The notes: generated by a model from the letters alone, not told the origin. A stretch of DNA of 39,170 nucleotides from Xanthobacteraceae bacterium (GCA_009694215.1 SHVN01000014.1:1-39170); one strand, 5' to 3'. Positions 9,038 through 16,730 are shown, numbered from the stretch's first letter. Numbers and translations are program-made.

Positions 9038-9126
9038 CGTAATCGCTTTCCCTTGCACCTATTCCAGTCCGTGCCTTGAGCGGCCAACATCAGCGGCTTA
9101 CGTTACCGTAGGCAACAAGGAATCGC

Positions 9127-10014
9127 ATGAAAGCGGCACTTCTCCCCGACCGCGGCGTGGTCAAGGTCGCAGGCGCCGAGGCGCGCAGCTTCCTCAACGG
9201 GCTCCTGACCACCGACGTCACCAGGGTGACGCCGGAGCAGGCGCGTTTCGGCGCGCTGCTGACGCCGCAGGGGAAGATTATCGTCGATTGCATCGTCGCC
9301 GAGGCCCCGGCCGCCGACGGCGGCGGCTTCTTTCTCGACTGTCCGCGCGCGCTGGCGCCGAACCTCGTGGAGAAGCTCAATTTCTACAAGCTGCGCGCCA
9401 AGGTCATCTGCGAAGACCTGTCGGCGGTTCTGGGGGTCATGGCGATCTGGGGCGGCACCGGCTCGACCGAATACGGCCTGATCTACGCGGACCCGCGGCT
9501 GCCCGCCTTGGGGCAGCGCGTGATGCTGCCGCCGCATCTCGCCAAGGAGGCAGCGGCCGACCTCGGCGCCGAGCCGATGGAGGCCACGGCCTACGAGGCG
9601 CACCGCATCGCGCAGGGCGTGCCGCGCGGCGGGCTCGACTTCATCTACGGCGAGGCCTTCCCGCACGAGACCGACATGGACCAGCTTGCCGGCGTCGATT
9701 TCGACAAGGGCTGCTACGTCGGCCAGGAGGTGGTGTCGCGCATGGAGCATCGCGGCACCGCGCGAAACCGCGTCGTGCCGGTGGCGGTGGAGGGTTTTGC
9801 CCCCGAGGCCGGCATCCCGGTGATGGCCGGCGACAAGCAGGTCGGCACCACCGGCTCGCATGCGGGGCAAAGCGCGCTCGCCATGCTCCGCCTCGACCGC
9901 ATCGCCGACGCCCGCGCAGCGGGCACGCCGCTCATGGCCGGCGGCGTCGCGATCGAGCCGCGCAAGCCGGACTGGGCGACGTTCGATTGGCCGGGGGAGA
10001 CAGATGGTGGGTGA
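9127..10014 (+). CDS. ygfZ: Folate-binding protein YgfZ/CAF17-like
   Basis: A 295-residue protein of the YgfZ/GcvT-related family, which uses tetrahydrofolate in repair or assembly of certain iron-sulfur enzymes. The signature KGCYVGQE lies at residues 194-201, with the functionally important Cys196. The N-terminal GcvT-like fold contains NGLLTTDV and TPQGK. The ATG at 9127 has AAGGA seven bases upstream. Length matches the family. It is divergent from dihydroorotase with an ~89-bp shared promoter region, and the repeat element at 10075-10184 follows it. Confidence 0.92.
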   Translation: MKAALLPDRGVVKVAGAEARSFLNGLLTTDVTRVTPEQARFGALLTPQGKIIVDCIVAEAPAADGGGFFLDCPRALAPNLVEKLNFYKLRAKVICEDLSAVLGVMAIWGGTGSTEYGLIYADPRLPALGQRVMLPPHLAKEAAADLGAEPMEATAYEAHRIAQGVPRGGLDFIYGEAFPHETDMDQLAGVDFDKGCYVGQEVVSRMEHRGTARNRVVPVAVEGFAPEAGIPVMAGDKQVGTTGSHAGQSALAMLRLDRIADARAAGTPLMAGGVAIEPRKPDWATFDWPGETDGG

Positions 10015-10074
10015 GTTAGACCGCTAGAGTCCGATCCAATTCATTAGAAGCGGTTGCCACAAGCGCGGCGCACT

Positions 10075-10184
10075 CCCTCTCCCCGCTTGCGGGGAGAGGG
10101 TCGGGATGAGGGGGGGTCTGATTATCGATAGGCAACGATCCCCTCACCCGACCGCCTTCGGCGGTCGGCCTCTCCCCGCAAGCG
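10075..10184. repeat. Compound palindromic intergenic repeat
   Basis: The gap after the YgfZ-like gene holds an ordered set of inverted repeats. The first hairpin is CCCTCTCCCC-GCTTGC-GGGGAGAGGG (10075-10100). The second is CCGACCGCC-TTC-GGCGGTCGG (10148-10168). An outer pair joins them: CGCTTGCGGGGAGAGG (10084-10099) is exactly complementary to 10169-10184. This is the architecture of dispersed REP-like elements seen in Rhizobiales genomes. It could also act as a bidirectional terminator between the convergent flanking genes. It encodes no protein. Confidence 0.85.
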
Positions 10185-10240
10185 TGGAAAGGTGAAGTGA
10201 GTTTGCGGCAACGCTCGATTCCAAATTTCTGAACCAGACT

Positions 10241-10528
10241 CTAGACCAACTCTAGCCGCACCCGCCGGCCGAGCAGCGCGGCGGCCCGCTGTAGCGATTC
10301 AATCGTGATGTTGCCCTTCTCGGGATCGAGGATGCGATCGACCTGGGCGCGGCTCGTGTGCATGAGCTCTGCCAATCGCTTCTTGGTCATTCGCTTCGCC
10401 TTCATTTGCTCGGCGAGTTGCCATGCGACCACACGCTTCACCGCCTTGGTGGCGGCTACTTCGAGTATGCCGTCCTCTTCAAGGAAGCTCTCCAGACTCG
10501 AACCGACATGCTTCTTGTTGAATTTCAT
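10241..10528 (-). CDS. HigA-like helix-turn-helix antitoxin
   Basis: A 95-residue DNA-binding protein. Residues ~45-80 form an XRE-type helix-turn-helix (MTKKRLAELMHTSRAQVDRI). The family neutralises a RelE/HigB-type ribonuclease and represses its own operon. The ATG at 10528 overlaps the stop of the upstream toxin frame (TCAT at 10525-10528 on the plus strand), the classic coupled arrangement with toxin first, as in HigBA. The frame is intact while the toxin is broken, so it may persist as an orphan antitoxin. Confidence 0.87.
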   Translation of the reverse strand: MKFNKKHVGSSLESFLEEDGILEVAATKAVKRVVAWQLAEQMKAKRMTKKRLAELMHTSRAQVDRILDPEKGNITIESLQRAAALLGRRVRLELV

Positions 10529-10876
10529 GACATGAGCTCCTTCAGCCGCCGTCGCGCCAAACCGATTTCCGTGTCAGGAGTCTTTTGCGTCTTCTTGATG
10601 AACCCGCTCAAGACCACAATTCGATTGCTGTCGGCCGTGAACAGCCGCCGCGCCTCGCGCCCGCTTGGCAACGTCGAGCGCACTTCCCAAATGCGATCGA
10701 CAAGCTTGCGCCACCAGCGGCATGCCGAGTGGCCACCCAAATTGCAGCGCGCGCAAGTCTCCGCCGATAACCGCCCGATCCGCCGTGTCGAGGTCGCGCA
10801 ACCAGTCCCGTACCGGTTCCCTGCCGCTAACCGCGCGCCAAAACGCCAGAGGAATGGGCTGCAATCGAGGCGCCAT
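10525..10876 (-). pseudogene. HigB/RelE-like toxin (Gp49-like, DUF891), frameshifted
   Basis: Two minus-strand frames together give a ~116-residue Gp49-like (PF05973) toxin. ATG 10876 starts MAPRLQPIPLAFWRAV and runs through REPVRDWLRDL to GWPLGMPL. The rest, RKLVDRIWEVRSTLPSGREA then RRLFTADSNRIVVLSGFIKK, is in the next frame. The junction reads GTGGCGCAAG on the coding strand (plus-strand 10708-10714); deleting one G gives MPLVRKL and restores one reading frame. The span is 352 nt, one base over a multiple of three. As written, translation leaves the domain after about half its length, so no active ribonuclease is expected. Either the toxin was inactivated or the base is a sequence error. 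Confidence 0.85.
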
Positions 10877-10963
10877 GGCCGGTCCAAGTTATGAACTATA
10901 TAAGATACATTTCCCGAATTCAAGTTTCAGAGCTATGGGACAGATTGAACCATAAGGAACGCG

Positions 10964-11575
10964 ATGGCCGCCCCCCTCCTCCACGCCGACGGAAAGCATC
11001 GCTGCCCCTGGCCCGGCAAGGACGACGCCTTCTACATCGCCTATCACGACGACGAATGGGGCGTGCCGGAATACGACGACCGCGCGCTCTACGAGAAGCT
11101 CGTGCTCGACGGATTCCAGGCGGGGCTGTCGTGGATCACCATTTTGCGCAAGCGCGAGAATTTCCGCTGCGCCTTCGATGGGTTCAATCCGGAAAAAATC
11201 GCCCGCTATGATGCGCGCAAGAAAGCCAAACTGATGGCGGACGCGGGCATCGTGCGCAACCGCCTCAAGATCGAGGGCGCGGTGCTGTCGGCGCGCGGCT
11301 ATCTCGAAATCATGGATAAGGGCCCGGGCTTCTCGGCGTTCCTGTGGGACTTCCTCGACGGCAAGCCGAAGACCAACAAATTCCGCGACACCAAGCAGGT
11401 GCCGGCCGAGACCGACCTGTCAAAGAAGATGTCGAAGGAACTGGAGGCGCGCGGCTTCAAGTTCGTCGGCCCGACCATCGTCTATGCCTTCATGCAGGCG
11501 GTCGGCATGGTCAATGACCATCTGGTGACGTGTCATTGCCACGAGCGCGTAAAGAAATCCGGCAAGAAGAAATAG
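10964..11575 (+). CDS. tag: DNA-3-methyladenine glycosylase I
   Basis: A 203-residue Tag-family base-excision enzyme that removes 3-methyladenine from alkylated DNA. The zinc-site residues match E. coli Tag in order: Cys14 (HRCPWP), His28 (YHDDEWG), His186 and Cys190 (VNDHLVTC). The central GFQAGLSWITILRKRENFR and NKFRDT-type segments are typical. ATG 10964 has AAGGA seven bases upstream. A basic tail (KKSGKKK) ends the protein. The HD hydrolase gene starts 14 bp downstream, suggesting one transcript. The upstream gap to the toxin gene is AT-rich and holds divergent promoters. Confidence 0.96.
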   Translation: MAAPLLHADGKHRCPWPGKDDAFYIAYHDDEWGVPEYDDRALYEKLVLDGFQAGLSWITILRKRENFRCAFDGFNPEKIARYDARKKAKLMADAGIVRNRLKIEGAVLSARGYLEIMDKGPGFSAFLWDFLDGKPKTNKFRDTKQVPAETDLSKKMSKELEARGFKFVGPTIVYAFMQAVGMVNDHLVTCHCHERVKKSGKKK

Positions 11576-11589
11576 GCGTCATTTCCACG

Positions 11590-12240
11590 ATGCCCCGCAA
11601 GCCGACACCTCCCTCCCCAACCCTCCCCCTCAAGGCGGGACGGAGTAAAAAAGAGTTTCGCGCCTGGCAGCGCATGCTGTCGGGACGCCGCCTCGACCTG
11701 CTCGACCCCTCGCCGCTCGACGTCGAGATCGCCGACATCGCGCACGGGCTCGCCCGCGTCGCGCGCTGGAACGGCCAGACCGAAGGCGCGCATATCTACT
11801 CGGTGGCCCAGCACACGCTCTTGGTCGAGGTGGTGGCGCGGGCGCGCTGGCCCGGCCTCGACCGCAAGGCGCGGCTGGAAATCCTGCTGCACGACGCGCC
11901 GGAATATGTGATCGGCGACATGATCTCGCCGTTCAAGGCGGTGATCGGTGGCGCCTACAAGGCGGTCGAGGCGCGGCTTTTGGCCGCCATCCACCTCCGC
12001 TTCGGCCTGCCGGTGAAGCGCACCGGCGAGATCGAGCGCATGATCAAGATCGCCGACCGAGGCGCGGCCTGCCTCGAAGCGACGCAGCTTGCGGGCTTCA
12101 GCATGGCCGAGGCGCGGCGCTTCTTCGGGCCGCCGCCCGCGCTGTCGCCCGCAATTGAGCGCGATTATCTGACGCCCTGGCCGGCCGGGACGGCGGAGAA
12201 GCGATTCCTCGAACGCTTCAACACATTGGCGCGGGACTAG
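11590..12240 (+). CDS. HD-domain hydrolase (YfbR-like)
   Basis: A 216-residue HD-superfamily phosphohydrolase. Metal ligands are visible: His in HIYSVAQHTLL, the HD pair in ILLHDAPEYVIGDM, and a later Asp in MIKIADRGAA. Similarity to YfbR-type 5'-nucleotidases is suggestive only. The core begins at WQRMLSGRRLDLLDPS; the first ~20 residues come from a pyrimidine-rich stretch (11610-11640) resembling local intergenic repeats and are probably not conserved. ATG 11590 follows the tag stop by 14 bp. Its neighbours, a tyrosine phosphatase and a Nudix-type NAD regulator, suggest but do not prove a nucleotide-related role. Confidence 0.85.
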   Translation: MPRKPTPPSPTLPLKAGRSKKEFRAWQRMLSGRRLDLLDPSPLDVEIADIAHGLARVARWNGQTEGAHIYSVAQHTLLVEVVARARWPGLDRKARLEILLHDAPEYVIGDMISPFKAVIGGAYKAVEARLLAAIHLRFGLPVKRTGEIERMIKIADRGAACLEATQLAGFSMAEARRFFGPPPALSPAIERDYLTPWPAGTAEKRFLERFNTLARD

Positions 12241-12249
12241 GCCTCTCCA

Positions 12250-12372
12250 CGTCATGCCCGGGCATAGCCGTCCGAAGGACGGCGTCGCTTCGCTCGCCTA
12301 TGTGCCGGGCATCCACGTCTTTCTTCCTTACCAAGCAAGGCGTGGATGGCCGGGACAAGACCGGCCATGACG
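12250..12372. repeat. Dispersed palindromic repeat, copy 1 of the CGTCATG family
   Basis: This element opens with CGTCATG and closes with its complement CATGACG. It holds an inner hairpin CCGTCC-GAA-GGACGG (12268-12282) and arms around CCGGGCAT. Its final 33 bp (12340-12372) match 30711-30743 at 29 positions, so the window holds two members of one repeat family. It fills the gap between the HD hydrolase and the tyrosine phosphatase gene. The unit is non-coding and typical of Rhizobiales intergenic repeats. Confidence 0.8.
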
Positions 12373-12421
12373 CGGGCACATTCATGCCCTATATCATGCT
12401 CATGATTCCGGATTCGCATCG

Positions 12422-12928
12422 ATGATCCACGTCTGCTCCCTCGCCCGCCTGCACGACACCGTCGCGGAAACCCGCGCGAGCCACATGGTCACGCTGCTGC
12501 GCCTGATCGACCGTGTCGAGCGGCCGGCCTCCATCGTCGAGGCCAATCATCTCATCCTCGGCATGGACGACATCATGACGCCGATGGACGGCTACACCCA
12601 TCCGGCGGAGGAGCACGTCCACGACCTGATCGGCTTCGTGCAGCACTGGGACCGCCGCGCGCCGCTGGTGATGCACTGCTACGCCGGAATCAGCCGCTCG
12701 ACCGCGGGCGCGTTCATCACCGCCTGCGCGCTAAACCCTACCCGCGACGAGCGGGCAATCGTCCAGGCGATCCGCAAGTCGTCCGCGACGGCCGCGCCCA
12801 ATATCATGCTGGTCGGCCATGCCGACCGCATCCTCGGCCGGAACGGGCGCATGGTCGCCGCGGTCGAGACCCTGGGCCCCGGCCGGCCCGCCCCGGAGGG
12901 CGAACCCTTCCGGCTCGATCTGGAATGA
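12422..12928 (+). CDS. Tyrosine phosphatase family protein
   Basis: A 168-residue cysteine-based phosphatase. The P-loop is His85-Cys86-(X5)-Arg92 (HCYAGISRS), and GMDDI at residues 47-51 could supply the general-acid aspartate. It resembles small bacterial dual-specificity or tyrosine-type phosphatases; the real substrate is unknown. ATG 12422 lies 16 bp after the palindrome ATCATG-CT-CATGAT (12393-12406). The NadQ-like regulator follows after 48 bp on the same strand, so the two probably form an operon. A role in NAD control is inferred from position only. Confidence 0.86.
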   Translation: MIHVCSLARLHDTVAETRASHMVTLLRLIDRVERPASIVEANHLILGMDDIMTPMDGYTHPAEEHVHDLIGFVQHWDRRAPLVMHCYAGISRSTAGAFITACALNPTRDERAIVQAIRKSSATAAPNIMLVGHADRILGRNGRMVAAVETLGPGRPAPEGEPFRLDLE

Positions 12929-12976
12929 TCCATTGTTGCCGGTCCGGGCCGCCGACGCGCGCCCCGGCGTGAGACA

Positions 12977-13963
12977 ATGATGGACAACACGCATCTGACG
13001 CCGATCGAAGTGGGCCTAACCGCGGCCATTGTCGCCGTGGAGGCGGAAGAGCCGCGCATCCTGGTCGCCGCCGACCGCAGGAGCGCCACCCGCGCCGGCC
13101 TTCCGTTCGGGCCGTTCGATCCGCTGTCGCACCGCACCTTCGAGATTGGCCTGCGCAACTGGGTGGCGGCGCAGACCGCGATCAAAGTCGGCTACGTCGA
13201 GCAGCTCTATACGTTTGGCGACCGCGGCCGCCACGCCCGGCCCGACGACACCGGCATGCACATGATCTCGGTCGGCTATCTCGCGCTCACCCGCATGTCC
13301 GACAACGCAGCCGCGCTCCGCGAGGCCGAAGCGGGCTTCGAGCCGTGGTACCGCTTCTTTCCCTGGGAGGACTGGCGGAACGGCCGGCCGGGCATCCTCG
13401 ACCAGACCATCGTGCCGCTCTTGGAGCGTTGGGCGAAGACCGGCAAGAGCGGCGAGCCCGCGCGGCCGCTCGGCCGGAGCGAGCGGATCCGGCACTGTTT
13501 CGGCATCGGCGGCTCGCCCTGGGACGAGGAAAAGGTGCTCGACCGCTACGAGCTGCTCTACGAGGCGGGGCTCGTGGAGGAGGCGCGCCGCGACGGCCGC
13601 GAGGGCAACGTGCCGCGCGGAAAGATCGCCCCGCTCGGCGAAGCCATGCGCTTCGACCACCGGCGCATTCTGGCCACCGCCATCGCGCGGCTTCGCGCCA
13701 AATTGAAATACCGCCCGGTGGTGTTCGAACTGATGCCGGACGAATTCACCTTGACCGACCTGCAGCGCACCGTCGAGGCGATCTCCGGGCGGCATCTGCA
13801 CAAGCAGAACTTCCGCAGGCTGGTCGAATCCGCGGCGCTGGTCGAGCCGACCGGCGAGACCTCGACGGCGACCGGCGGGCGGCCGGCGGCGCTGTTCCGC
13901 TTCCGCCGCGACGTGGTGCAGGAGCGCCCGGCGCCGGGGCTGCGGCTCGGCGGGCGGGCGTAA
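12977..13963 (+). CDS. nadQ: NadQ-like NAD biosynthesis regulator (degenerate Nudix plus winged helix)
   Basis: A 328-residue protein resembling the alphaproteobacterial NAD regulator family (COG4111, named NadQ in comparative work). The N-terminal half is Nudix-like: VGYVEQLYTFGDRGRHARPD and MHMISVGYLAL match the strand pattern of NrtR regulators. The catalytic box is missing, however; where REXXEE should be, the sequence reads FEIGLRNWVAAQTAIK (residues 55-70), so hydrolysis is unlikely and ligand sensing is favoured. The C-terminal ~90 residues form a winged helix (FTLTDLQRTVEAISGRHLHK, then NFRRLVESAALVEPT). It sits behind the phosphatase gene. The palindrome before nadA at 19468-19506 is its likely operator. 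ATG 12977 is followed immediately by a second ATG. Confidence 0.82.
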   Translation: MMDNTHLTPIEVGLTAAIVAVEAEEPRILVAADRRSATRAGLPFGPFDPLSHRTFEIGLRNWVAAQTAIKVGYVEQLYTFGDRGRHARPDDTGMHMISVGYLALTRMSDNAAALREAEAGFEPWYRFFPWEDWRNGRPGILDQTIVPLLERWAKTGKSGEPARPLGRSERIRHCFGIGGSPWDEEKVLDRYELLYEAGLVEEARRDGREGNVPRGKIAPLGEAMRFDHRRILATAIARLRAKLKYRPVVFELMPDEFTLTDLQRTVEAISGRHLHKQNFRRLVESAALVEPTGETSTATGGRPAALFRFRRDVVQERPAPGLRLGGRA

Positions 13964-14083
13964 CCGCCGCCCATTGAACTTTTGCTGGAGACACCGCGAC
14001 CAAAGGGGGCGCGGCCCTCTCGGCTCCGCCCGAGCGCGCTATCGACGGCCGCTTGGCTGACATAGACCCCGCCGGGGGCACCC

Positions 14084-14310
14084 ATGGAATTCTTCTTTCT
14101 GCTCGGCCTCGTGATGCTGGCGTTCCCGATCATCGCCCTCGTGGCGCTGGTCAAGACTATCAACATCAACGAGCGCCTGCGCGGGATGGACGCGCGCTTC
14201 ACCGAGCTTGAGCTGCGCGTAACCGGCGCGCCAGGTGCCGCGCCTGCAGCGGTTAAAGCCCCTCAACCTGCAACTCCGCCTCCCGCCGCCGCCAAGCCCC
14301 CTCGCGTCGC
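14084..14310 (+). pseudogene. N-terminal fragment of a DUF2339-like membrane protein
   Basis: From ATG 14084 the frame encodes one membrane helix (MEFFFLLGLVMLAFPIIALV), a short coiled segment (INERLRGMDARFTELELRV) and a Pro/Ala-rich linker. This is how DUF2339 polytopic proteins of several hundred residues begin. After about 14310 the frame turns into Arg/His-rich translation that is only a shadow of the next coding frame, and it stops at 14524 without any of the expected membrane domains. I read it as the stump of a gene lost by deletion. The DUF2339 assignment rests on general pattern only. The end coordinate is approximate. Confidence 0.5.
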
Positions 14311-14345
14311 GCGCCAAGATCGGCTTCTGCAATTGCACGACCGGC

Positions 14346-14654
14346 ATGACCGACGACGCCGAGCTCGACCGCGTCGGCGACTTCGATCTGTTCGGCGGCA
14401 TCCTCTATGCGCAGGCGCCGGGCCAGCCGGTCACGGCGGGCTGGATGAAGGGCCGCAGCCGGCCGTTTGCGATTCGCAGCGCGCGCCGGGGCGATGCGAC
14501 CATTCTCGCGGTGGGGCTGCATGATCGCTGCAACGCGCTGGCTGCGACCGCGGTGCTGGAACGCGGCCAGCTGGCTGCGGCCGGACCGATCGTGCTGGAG
14601 TTCCTCAACAGCAGGACGGTGGTGGAGTGGGCCGAGGTTACGCTCGGACTCTGA
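14346..14654 (+). CDS. Hypothetical protein, possibly a C-terminal gene fragment
   Basis: A 102-residue frame from ATG 14346 with convincing coding character: MTDDAELDRVGDFDLFGG, then GWMKGRSRPFAIRSARRG and a C-terminus FLNSRTVVEWAEVTLGL. The same frame stays open upstream to 14235, where the translation overlaps the linker of the preceding fragment. There is no clear ribosome-binding site before 14346. It may be a short intact gene, or the 3' end of a longer gene joined to the DUF2339-like stump by a deletion. I do not recognise the family, and no membrane segment or signal is present. Confidence 0.5.
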   Translation: MTDDAELDRVGDFDLFGGILYAQAPGQPVTAGWMKGRSRPFAIRSARRGDATILAVGLHDRCNALAATAVLERGQLAAAGPIVLEFLNSRTVVEWAEVTLGL

Positions 14655-14707
14655 ATCGATACGCGCCGCTTTCGCGGCACGCATGAAACCCAATCAGACT
14701 TTTGAAA

Positions 14708-15166
14708 TCAGTCTTCGCCGGCCGATGCGCGGACGCCGCGCAGCCGGTAGGTCGACGCCAGTTCCGAGCGCGAGCCGCGACGGACAAAATTGCAGTAGGC
14801 GAAGCCCAGCCCCGAGATCGAGCCGCGGAAGCTGACCTGGCTAGTGCGATCGAGATTGAAGCAGGGCTCGAACGGAAGCCCGCGCAGCGAAGCGCAATAG
14901 CGGTCGCCGTTGGCGCGCAGCGTGCCGGTGGGCAGAACCACATAACGGCGCGGTCCGCTGCCGCCGATCTGGACGTAGCCCGCGACCGAGCCGTCGGCGT
15001 AGATGCGGCCGTTGCCGGTCGTGCCGTCGAAGCAGCTATAGGAGAAGTGCTTGCCCGCGATGAAATTCCGCGCCTCGGAGGCGCGCATTTCCTCGGCCTG
15101 GGCCGCGCCCGCCCCAACCAATGCCGCCAAAACCAGGGCCAGACGCTGCGCCTTAACCGACATCAT
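14708..15166 (-). CDS. Exported hypothetical protein
   Basis: A 152-residue protein with a signal peptide (MMSVKAQRLALVLAALVGAG, cleavage likely after AQA). The mature part has four cysteines (YSCFDG, RYCASL, EPCFNL, AYCNFV), consistent with two disulphides in the periplasm. The start at 15166 is chosen because GGAGTGGGGG lies directly before it; a longer reading from 15259 lacks a signal peptide at its N-terminus. It shares orientation with the AcuI-like gene upstream (15273), but the ~107-bp gap may hold its own promoter. I do not recognise a family. Confidence 0.78.
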   Translation of the reverse strand: MMSVKAQRLALVLAALVGAGAAQAEEMRASEARNFIAGKHFSYSCFDGTTGNGRIYADGSVAGYVQIGGSGPRRYVVLPTGTLRANGDRYCASLRGLPFEPCFNLDRTSQVSFRGSISGLGFAYCNFVRRGSRSELASTYRLRGVRASAGED

Positions 15167-15272
15167 CCCCCACTCCACTCGCTTCCTGACTGGGCCGCAG
15201 CCGTTAACGCGCCGGTTACCATAGGATTCGGAGCGATCATGCCTCACATTCGTAGCCAAATTCTGAACGTCT

Positions 15273-16259
15273 TTACCGGATCATAACCACGATCCGACCC
15301 CGAACCCGGCCTTCGAGGATCATTCCGGCCGCGCCAATGACCTCCGACAGACCGATCTGGCGGGTCATTTCCTCAAGTTTGCCGCGATCGAGATCGGATT
15401 CCAAGCGCCGCCAAGCTTCTACCCTCAACTTTGGTGAACATTGGACGGAGTCGATGCCCAAAAGCGACACCCCGCGCAAAATGAACGGGGCCACGCTTGC
15501 CGGCAGGTCCATGCCGCCGGCGAGACCGCAGGCCGCGACCGCGCCGCCATATTTCGTCATCGAGAGCAGGTTCGCCAGCGTGGTGGAACCGACCGAGTCG
15601 ATGCCGCCCGCCCAGCGTTCCCTGGCGAGCGGCTTGGGCGGCGCCGACAACTCGCTTCGGTCGACGATCTCGCTTGCGCCCAGGCCCTTGAGATAGTCGG
15701 CCTCCTCCCGGCGCCCGGTCGAGGCCGTCACCTGGAACCCGAGCCGGGCCAAAAGCGCGATCGCGACGGACCCCACCCCGCCGGCGGCTCCCGTGACCAA
15801 CACCGGACCGTCGCCGGGCTTGAGCCCGTGCCGCTCCAGCGCCATCACCGCCAGCATCGCGGTGTAGCCCGCGGTGCCGATCGCCATCGCCTCCCGCTCG
15901 CTCAATCCCGGAGGCAGCCGCACCAGCCACTGGCCCTTCACGCGCGCCTTCTCGGCGTAGGCGCCGAGATGGGTCTCGCCCAAGCCCCAGCCGTTGAGGA
16001 TGACCTTGTCGCCGGACTTCCAGTCCGGGTGCGTCGAGACCTCCACCTGGCCCGCGAAGTCGATGCCGGGGATCATCGGGAAGCAGCGCACCACCGGCGC
16101 CTTGCCGGTGACCGCGAGGCCGTCCTTGTAGTTGATGGTCGACCAGCCGATGCGGACGGTGACGTCGCCGTCCATCAGATTGGCTTCATCGAACTCGGTC
16201 AGACCAATGGTTTGCCCCTTCTCGGCCTTCTCGATCACGATCGCCTTGAACTTCGCCAC
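15273..16259 (-). CDS. acuI: AcuI/YhdH-type zinc-independent quinone/acryloyl-CoA reductase
   Basis: A 328-residue medium-chain reductase of the YhdH/AcuI group. These enzymes use NADPH and include acryloyl-CoA reductase. The GroES-like N-terminal domain contains [13 protein letters not shown] and PGIDFAGQV. The Rossmann dinucleotide loop is [20 protein letters not shown], with TGRREE after the second strand, as in NADPH-dependent members. Length is as expected. The start is GTG 16259, which has GGGGAG at good spacing and gives the family N-terminus ([10 protein letters not shown]). An extension to 16328 would run through the csp terminator. No acuK-like partner genes for DMSP use are nearby, so the acryloyl-CoA role is inferred from family. 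Confidence 0.85.
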   Translation of the reverse strand: MAKFKAIVIEKAEKGQTIGLTEFDEANLMDGDVTVRIGWSTINYKDGLAVTGKAPVVRCFPMIPGIDFAGQVEVSTHPDWKSGDKVILNGWGLGETHLGAYAEKARVKGQWLVRLPPGLSEREAMAIGTAGYTAMLAVMALERHGLKPGDGPVLVTGAAGGVGSVAIALLARLGFQVTASTGRREEADYLKGLGASEIVDRSELSAPPKPLARERWAGGIDSVGSTTLANLLSMTKYGGAVAACGLAGGMDLPASVAPFILRGVSLLGIDSVQCSPKLRVEAWRRLESDLDRGKLEEMTRQIGLSEVIGAAGMILEGRVRGRIVVMIR

Positions 16260-16311
16260 ATCCGTCTCCCCGAGTTTCCCCTGTTCATAGTCGAGCAAAA
16301 TTCGACATGTC

Positions 16312-16341
16312 AAAAAAAAGCCCCGCACGAGGCGGGGCTTT
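16312..16341 (-). terminator. Rho-independent terminator of the cold-shock gene
   Basis: On the minus strand the hairpin GCCCCGC-CTCGT-GCGGGGC is flanked by A and T bases and followed by eight T (plus-strand A run 16312-16319). It lies 24 bp after the csp stop and before the AcuI-like start, so it should end csp transcription. Confidence 0.9.
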
Positions 16342-16364
16342 GCATTCCGTAGCGGAGGCGGCGG

Positions 16365-16568
16365 CTACTTCACCTTGATGTTTTCCGCCGATTCCTTGCC
16401 CTTGTTCGCAACGATCTCGTATTCGATGACCGCGCCTTCATTGAGCGTGCTGAGCCCCGCCCGCTCCACGGCCGAAATGTGCACGAACACATCCTTTCCG
16501 CCACCCTGAGGCTGGACGAAGCCATAGCCCTTGGTCGGGTTGAACCACTTTACGGTACCTGTCGCCAC
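16365..16568 (-). CDS. Cold-shock protein, CspA family
   Basis: A 67-residue single cold-shock domain that binds single-stranded RNA and DNA. Both nucleic-acid motifs are intact: RNP1 as KGYGFV and RNP2 as VFVHIS, with the aromatic KWF at residues 7-9. It starts with GTG at 16568, with GGAGAG five bases upstream. The ~160-bp gap to the MFS stop at 16731 leaves room for a long 5' untranslated leader, common in csp genes, but I could not verify a specific thermosensing fold. A strong terminator follows at 16312-16341, so it is likely monocistronic. Confidence 0.96.
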   Translation of the reverse strand: MATGTVKWFNPTKGYGFVQPQGGGKDVFVHISAVERAGLSTLNEGAVIEYEIVANKGKESAENIKVK

Positions 16569-16730
16569 TGCTGCTCTCCACGGTTGGTTGGCCTCGAAAG
16601 GATCGTCGGGGCTTGGCGACCATACCGCAATGCGCCGGCAGCCGATACGGCGTCAAACGAAAGTTTCTCTCAATGCGGGGAACCGTTGCTTCTACAACTT
16701 GCATCGAAACGAGGCGCCTAACGGAGGTAA

